In this document: one piece after another, positions 6,135 to 8,190 of the stretch
Layout of the letters: every line of letters starts with the position of its first letter
How positions within the stretch are numbered: the stretch's first letter is position 1
NCBI GenBank assembly: GCA_009914575.1
Contig: WNEB01000060.1
Location: 1 to 8,190, forward strand
Source of the DNA: Burkholderia gladioli
GTDB taxonomy: Bacteria > Pseudomonadota > Gammaproteobacteria > Burkholderiales > Burkholderiaceae
Direction: 5' to 3'
DNA: 8,190 nt
Made by a program: the position numbers and the translations under genes
Notes under the pieces: generated by a model
What the model was told of the DNA's origin: nothing
The model's input: only the letters and a program-made list of their open reading frames with translations
Databases searched by the model: none

Positions 6135-7017
6135 ATGCGCGTACCCGACGATTCCTCCCGCCCCCTATGCGGCGGCGCCGCCGATCGCCGTCGACGGCCT
6201 TTACAAGCGCTTCGGCCACACCGACGTGCTGCGCGGCGTGGATCTGCGCATCGCGAAATCGGAGGTGGTCTGCATCGTCGGGCCGTCCGGTTCCGGCAAG
6301 AGCACGCTGCTGCGCTGCCTGGCCGGGCTCGAAACCTACGACCACGGCGCGGCGGTGCGGATCGAGGGCGAGCTGCTCGGCTATGCCGAGCGCGGCGGCG
6401 CGCGCGTGCGCGCCTCGCAGGCCGAGATCAACCGCGTGCGCCGCAACGTCGGGATGGTGTTCCAGCAGTTCAACCTGTGGCCGCACATGAGCGCGCTCGG
6501 CAACGTGCAGGAAGCGCTGTTGCGCGTGCGGCGGATGCCACGCGACGAGGCCGCGCGGCACGCCGGCGCCATGCTCGAGATGGTCGGGCTGTCGCATCGC
6601 GCCTACGCGCGGCCCGCGAAGATGTCGGGCGGCCAGCAGCAGCGCGTGGCGATCGCGCGTGCGCTGGCGATGGAGCCGACCATCATGCTGTTCGACGAAC
6701 CGACCTCGGCGCTCGATCCCGAACTGGTGGGCGAGGTGCTGCAGGTGATGAAGCAGCTCGCGCGCGACGGCATGACGATGGCCGTCGTCACGCACGAAAT
6801 GGGCTTCGCCGCGCAGATGGCCGATATCGTCGTGTTCATCGACCAGGGGCGCATCGCCGCGCAAGGCGATCCGCGCGAGCTGTTTCGCCGCTAGGAGAAC
6901 CCGCGGCTGCGCCAGTTCCTGCAGAACTACATCGATCGCAATGCGTTCTGGTCCGACGGTGAGACGGCCTCCGCTTCGGCTTCCGCTGTCGTGCCCGCCG
7001 TCGCCGACGGCGTGTGA
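6135..7017 (+). pseudogene. ABC importer ATPase gene, frameshifted at the start and stopped early
   Basis: The core is a standard polar amino-acid ABC ATPase: Walker [10 protein letters not shown] (6280-6306), Q-loop FQQFNLWPH, signature MSGGQQQR (6622-6645), Walker [13 protein letters not shown] and H-loop His (6793-6795). Two lesions are visible. First, the ATG at 6135 with its GGAG site opens a frame that loses the protein at a five-C run (6161-6165). The true N-terminus ([20 protein letters not shown]) lies in another frame that has no ATG. Removing one C restores a continuous reading. Second, a TAG at 6892-6894 stops the core, yet the next 40 codons to the TGA at 7015-7017 still encode the family tail, beginning ENPRLRQFLQNYIDRNAFW. 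Only a GTG at 6226 could start the remaining frame, giving 222 residues without the adenine-stacking Tyr. Sequencing error is possible, but two independent lesions favour real decay. Confidence 0.85.
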
Positions 7018-7078
7018 GCCTCGCGGCGCCGGCTGCGCCGATGCCCCCGATCCTTCCGATTTCACCGAGCCCCCTGCC

Positions 7079-7801
7079 ATGACCGAACCCCAGCTTCGTA
7101 TCGATCTCGCCGCCGCGTTCCGCTGCTTTGCCCGCCTGGGCATGCACGAGGCGGTGGCCAATCATTTCAGCGTCGCCGTATCCGGCGACGGCCGCCGCTT
7201 CCTGATGAACCGCAAATGGCAGCATTTCTCGCGGATCAAGGCCAGCGACCTGGTGCTGCTCGACGCCGACGATCCGTCCTGCGCGGCCGACGGCAGCGTC
7301 GATCCCACCGCCTGGGCGATCCACGGCCAGTTGCACCAGCGCCTGCCGCAGGTGCGCGTGGCGATGCACCTGCACCCGGTCTACGCCACCGCGATCGCGA
7401 CGCTCGCCGATCCGACCATCCTGCCGATCGAGCAGAACACCGCACGCTATTTCCGGCGCGTCGCGCTCGATACCTCGTTCTCGGGCATGGCCGATTCCGA
7501 CGACGAAGGCGCGCGCCTCGTCGCGCTGCTCGACGGCAAGTCGCGGCTGATGATGGGCAATCACGGCGTGCTCGTCACCGCCGAGACGGTCGGCGAGGCG
7601 TTCGACGACCTGTACACGCTCGAGCGCGCCTGCCAGATCCTCGTGAACGCCTACGCGACCGGCCAGCCGATCAACGTGCTGTCGGACGCGGTGGCCGAGC
7701 GCACGGCGCGCGACTGGGAAGGGATTCGCGATTTCTCGATCGCGCATTTCGAGGAGATGAAGAAGATCCTTGACGAGGAATCGCCGTCGTACCGCGATTG
7801 A
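7079..7801 (+). CDS. Class II aldolase/adducin-family protein
   Basis: A 240-residue cytoplasmic protein with the zinc-aldolase fold of fuculose-phosphate aldolases and related epimerases. Metal-binding histidines are His97 and His99 (MHLHPVYA) and His162 (MGNHGVLV). The substrate-side NHFSVAV motif sits near residue 28. FucA-type enzymes use a Glu in an SSEW motif before the first metal histidines; here the matching segment is DPTAW-IH with Ala78, as in many adducin-like members. The reaction may therefore differ from a classical aldol cleavage, and the substrate is unknown. The ATG at 7079 was chosen because the protein begins MTEPQLRIDLAAAFR in family style; the frame is open further upstream but unlike coding sequence. 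No clear Shine-Dalgarno is seen. It follows the ATPase's ancestral stop by 61 bp, so the importer may feed it. Confidence 0.88.
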   Translation: MTEPQLRIDLAAAFRCFARLGMHEAVANHFSVAVSGDGRRFLMNRKWQHFSRIKASDLVLLDADDPSCAADGSVDPTAWAIHGQLHQRLPQVRVAMHLHPVYATAIATLADPTILPIEQNTARYFRRVALDTSFSGMADSDDEGARLVALLDGKSRLMMGNHGVLVTAETVGEAFDDLYTLERACQILVNAYATGQPINVLSDAVAERTARDWEGIRDFSIAHFEEMKKILDEESPSYRD

Positions 7802-7860
7802 GGGCGCGCGCACGGGCGCTGCAAGCCGGCGGCGATTCCGGTAGTGTGGCGGTCACTGCA

Positions 7861-7880
7861 CGGCGGCCGTCCGGCCGCCG
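7861..7880 (+). other. Perfect 8-bp GC hairpin before the flavin reductase remnant
   Basis: CGGCGGCC (7861-7868) and GGCCGCCG (7873-7880) form a perfect stem with a GTCC loop, 59 bp after the aldolase stop and 33 bp before the reductase GTG. No T-run follows, so it could be a weak terminator or a leader structure. Confidence 0.4.
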
Positions 7881-7913
7881 CCGAAGTCACCGCCATCCTT
7901 GCCAGGAGCTTCC

Positions 7914-8033
7914 GTGTCCGCATCCGACGATTCTTACCACTTTACGAACCGGCCTCGGGCCACGGCCTCGCGCACGATCCGTTCAACGCGATCGTCGGGC
8001 CGCTCCCGATCGGCTGGATTTCCAGCGTCGACG
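7914..8033 (+). pseudogene. Flavin reductase gene fragment: frameshifted and cut by an insertion sequence
   Basis: A GTG at 7914 with an AGGAG site (7904-7908) begins a protein reading SASDDSYHF. After 7941-7942 the family continues one frame over as YEPASGHGLAHDPFNAIV, then GPLPIGWISSVD. This is the N-terminus of FMN-binding split-barrel flavin reductases, which supply reduced flavin to partner monooxygenases or act as related oxidoreductases. One base is missing between TAC-CAC-TT and TAC-GAA, where TTC/TTT for Phe is expected. Leu replaces the usual Arg in the PRPIGW motif, perhaps further drift. The coding match ends at Asp (8030-8032), next to the insertion-sequence end at 8034. The remainder, if it survives, would lie beyond the IS outside the window. 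Confidence 0.8.
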
Positions 8034-8190
8034 GGCGTTGTTGCATAAATCGAGTGTGAGGATGCAATAGCATCGACGGGCATAATTTCAGGCGATACGA
8101 ACGGATTGCGGACGAGCGAGGTCCGCCATACGGTTGATGACGCCGACGCGAACGGAGACCTCGGTCGCCTGCGAGTCGATGTGACGCGCC
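8034..8190 (-). mobile_element. IS5-family (IS903-like) insertion sequence, one end only
   Basis: The element starts GGCGTTGTTGCATAAATC at 8034-8051, matching 16 of 18 bases of the IS903 end as I remember it (GGCTTTGTTGAATAAATC). The transposase frame points towards this end and stops 54 bp from it, as is usual for IS5-type elements. It interrupts the flavin reductase gene. The other end and any target duplication are outside the window, and the exact boundary could be off by a few bases. Confidence 0.8.
8088..8189 (-). CDS. IS5-family transposase, C-terminal end
   Basis: On the minus strand an open frame enters from the right edge and ends at a TGA (complement of 8088-8090). The 33 visible residues read ARHIDSQATEVSVRVGVINR and then MADLARPQSVRIA. 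This resembles the C-terminal tail of IS5-family DDE transposases (an R-VGVINRMADL-RPQSVRIA type ending). The catalytic region is outside the window, so whether the enzyme is intact cannot be judged. The frame is in the correct orientation relative to the terminal sequence at 8034-8051. Confidence 0.75.
   Translation of the reverse strand, partial: ARHIDSQATEVSVRVGVINRMADLARPQSVRIA

Noticed and set aside
6226..6228. GTG as the natural start of the ABC ATPase
   Set aside because: Fifteen or more conserved residues ([14 protein letters not shown]) lie upstream in the same frame, and a ribosome-binding site with ATG exists at 6125-6137 in another frame. A frameshift explains this better, although GTG may still give a shortened product.
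6941..7078. Upstream extension of the class II aldolase frame to an ATG at 6941
   Set aside because: The 46 extra residues are Pro/Arg/Cys-rich and unlike the family, and the region overlaps the ancestral tail of the ATPase.
5341..7161. 606-codon minus-strand open frame opposite permease 2 and the ATPase
   Set aside because: Low-complexity Arg/Gln/His-rich composition typical of antisense GC-rich DNA, no ribosome-binding site or motif, and it overlaps well-supported genes on the other strand.
820..8033. New defence, toxin-antitoxin, CRISPR or secretion system
   Set aside because: Every sizeable gene falls into a familiar family (ArgS, SPOR, ABC importer, class II aldolase, flavin reductase). 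No repeat-spacer array, nuclease, toxin pair or phage gene was seen.

Overview
The window is GC-rich DNA with Burkholderia-type coding. The N-terminus and context of ArgS, the adjoining single-pass SPOR-domain protein, a DUF1840 protein and a family of long-armed intergenic repeats all point to Burkholderia sensu stricto. The plant-associated glumae/gladioli/plantarii side is my guess, not something I can prove from the sequence.

Region 1 (1-820): the start of an unidentified minus-strand gene and a complete minus-strand DUF1840 gene, followed by a 109-bp palindromic repeat (620-728). The repeat fills the space between the divergent DUF1840 and argS genes. Region 2 (820-3487): intact argS and a SPOR-domain gene, probably co-transcribed. 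Region 3 (3488-3907): a long intergenic stretch. It starts with an ATG-AAA-AAA-CTG remnant that may be the start of a lost dsbA. It continues into a second copy of the repeat whose right half is replaced by about 150 bp containing a strong G-quadruplex motif and a GC hairpin. Region 4 (3908-7801): an operon-like run for a polar amino-acid-type ABC importer (periplasmic binding protein, two permeases, ATPase) followed by a class II aldolase/adducin-family protein. Region 5 (7802-8190): the first 40 or so codons of a flavin reductase, then the left end of an IS5-family (IS903-like) insertion sequence that runs off the window.

The main result is that Regions 4 and 5 are decaying. The ABC ATPase carries both a frameshift just after its ribosome-binding site and start, and an in-frame amber stop 40 codons before its ancestral end. 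The flavin reductase carries a frameshift and is cut by the IS. The binding protein, both permeases and the aldolase are still open. The argS/SPOR block is undamaged. The second repeat copy looks like a hybrid sitting on a rearrangement junction that placed the importer operon where dsbA would be expected. I found no CRISPR array, tRNA, rRNA or phage module, and nothing that looks like a wholly new system. The unusual content is the repeat family and the pattern of gene loss around it.
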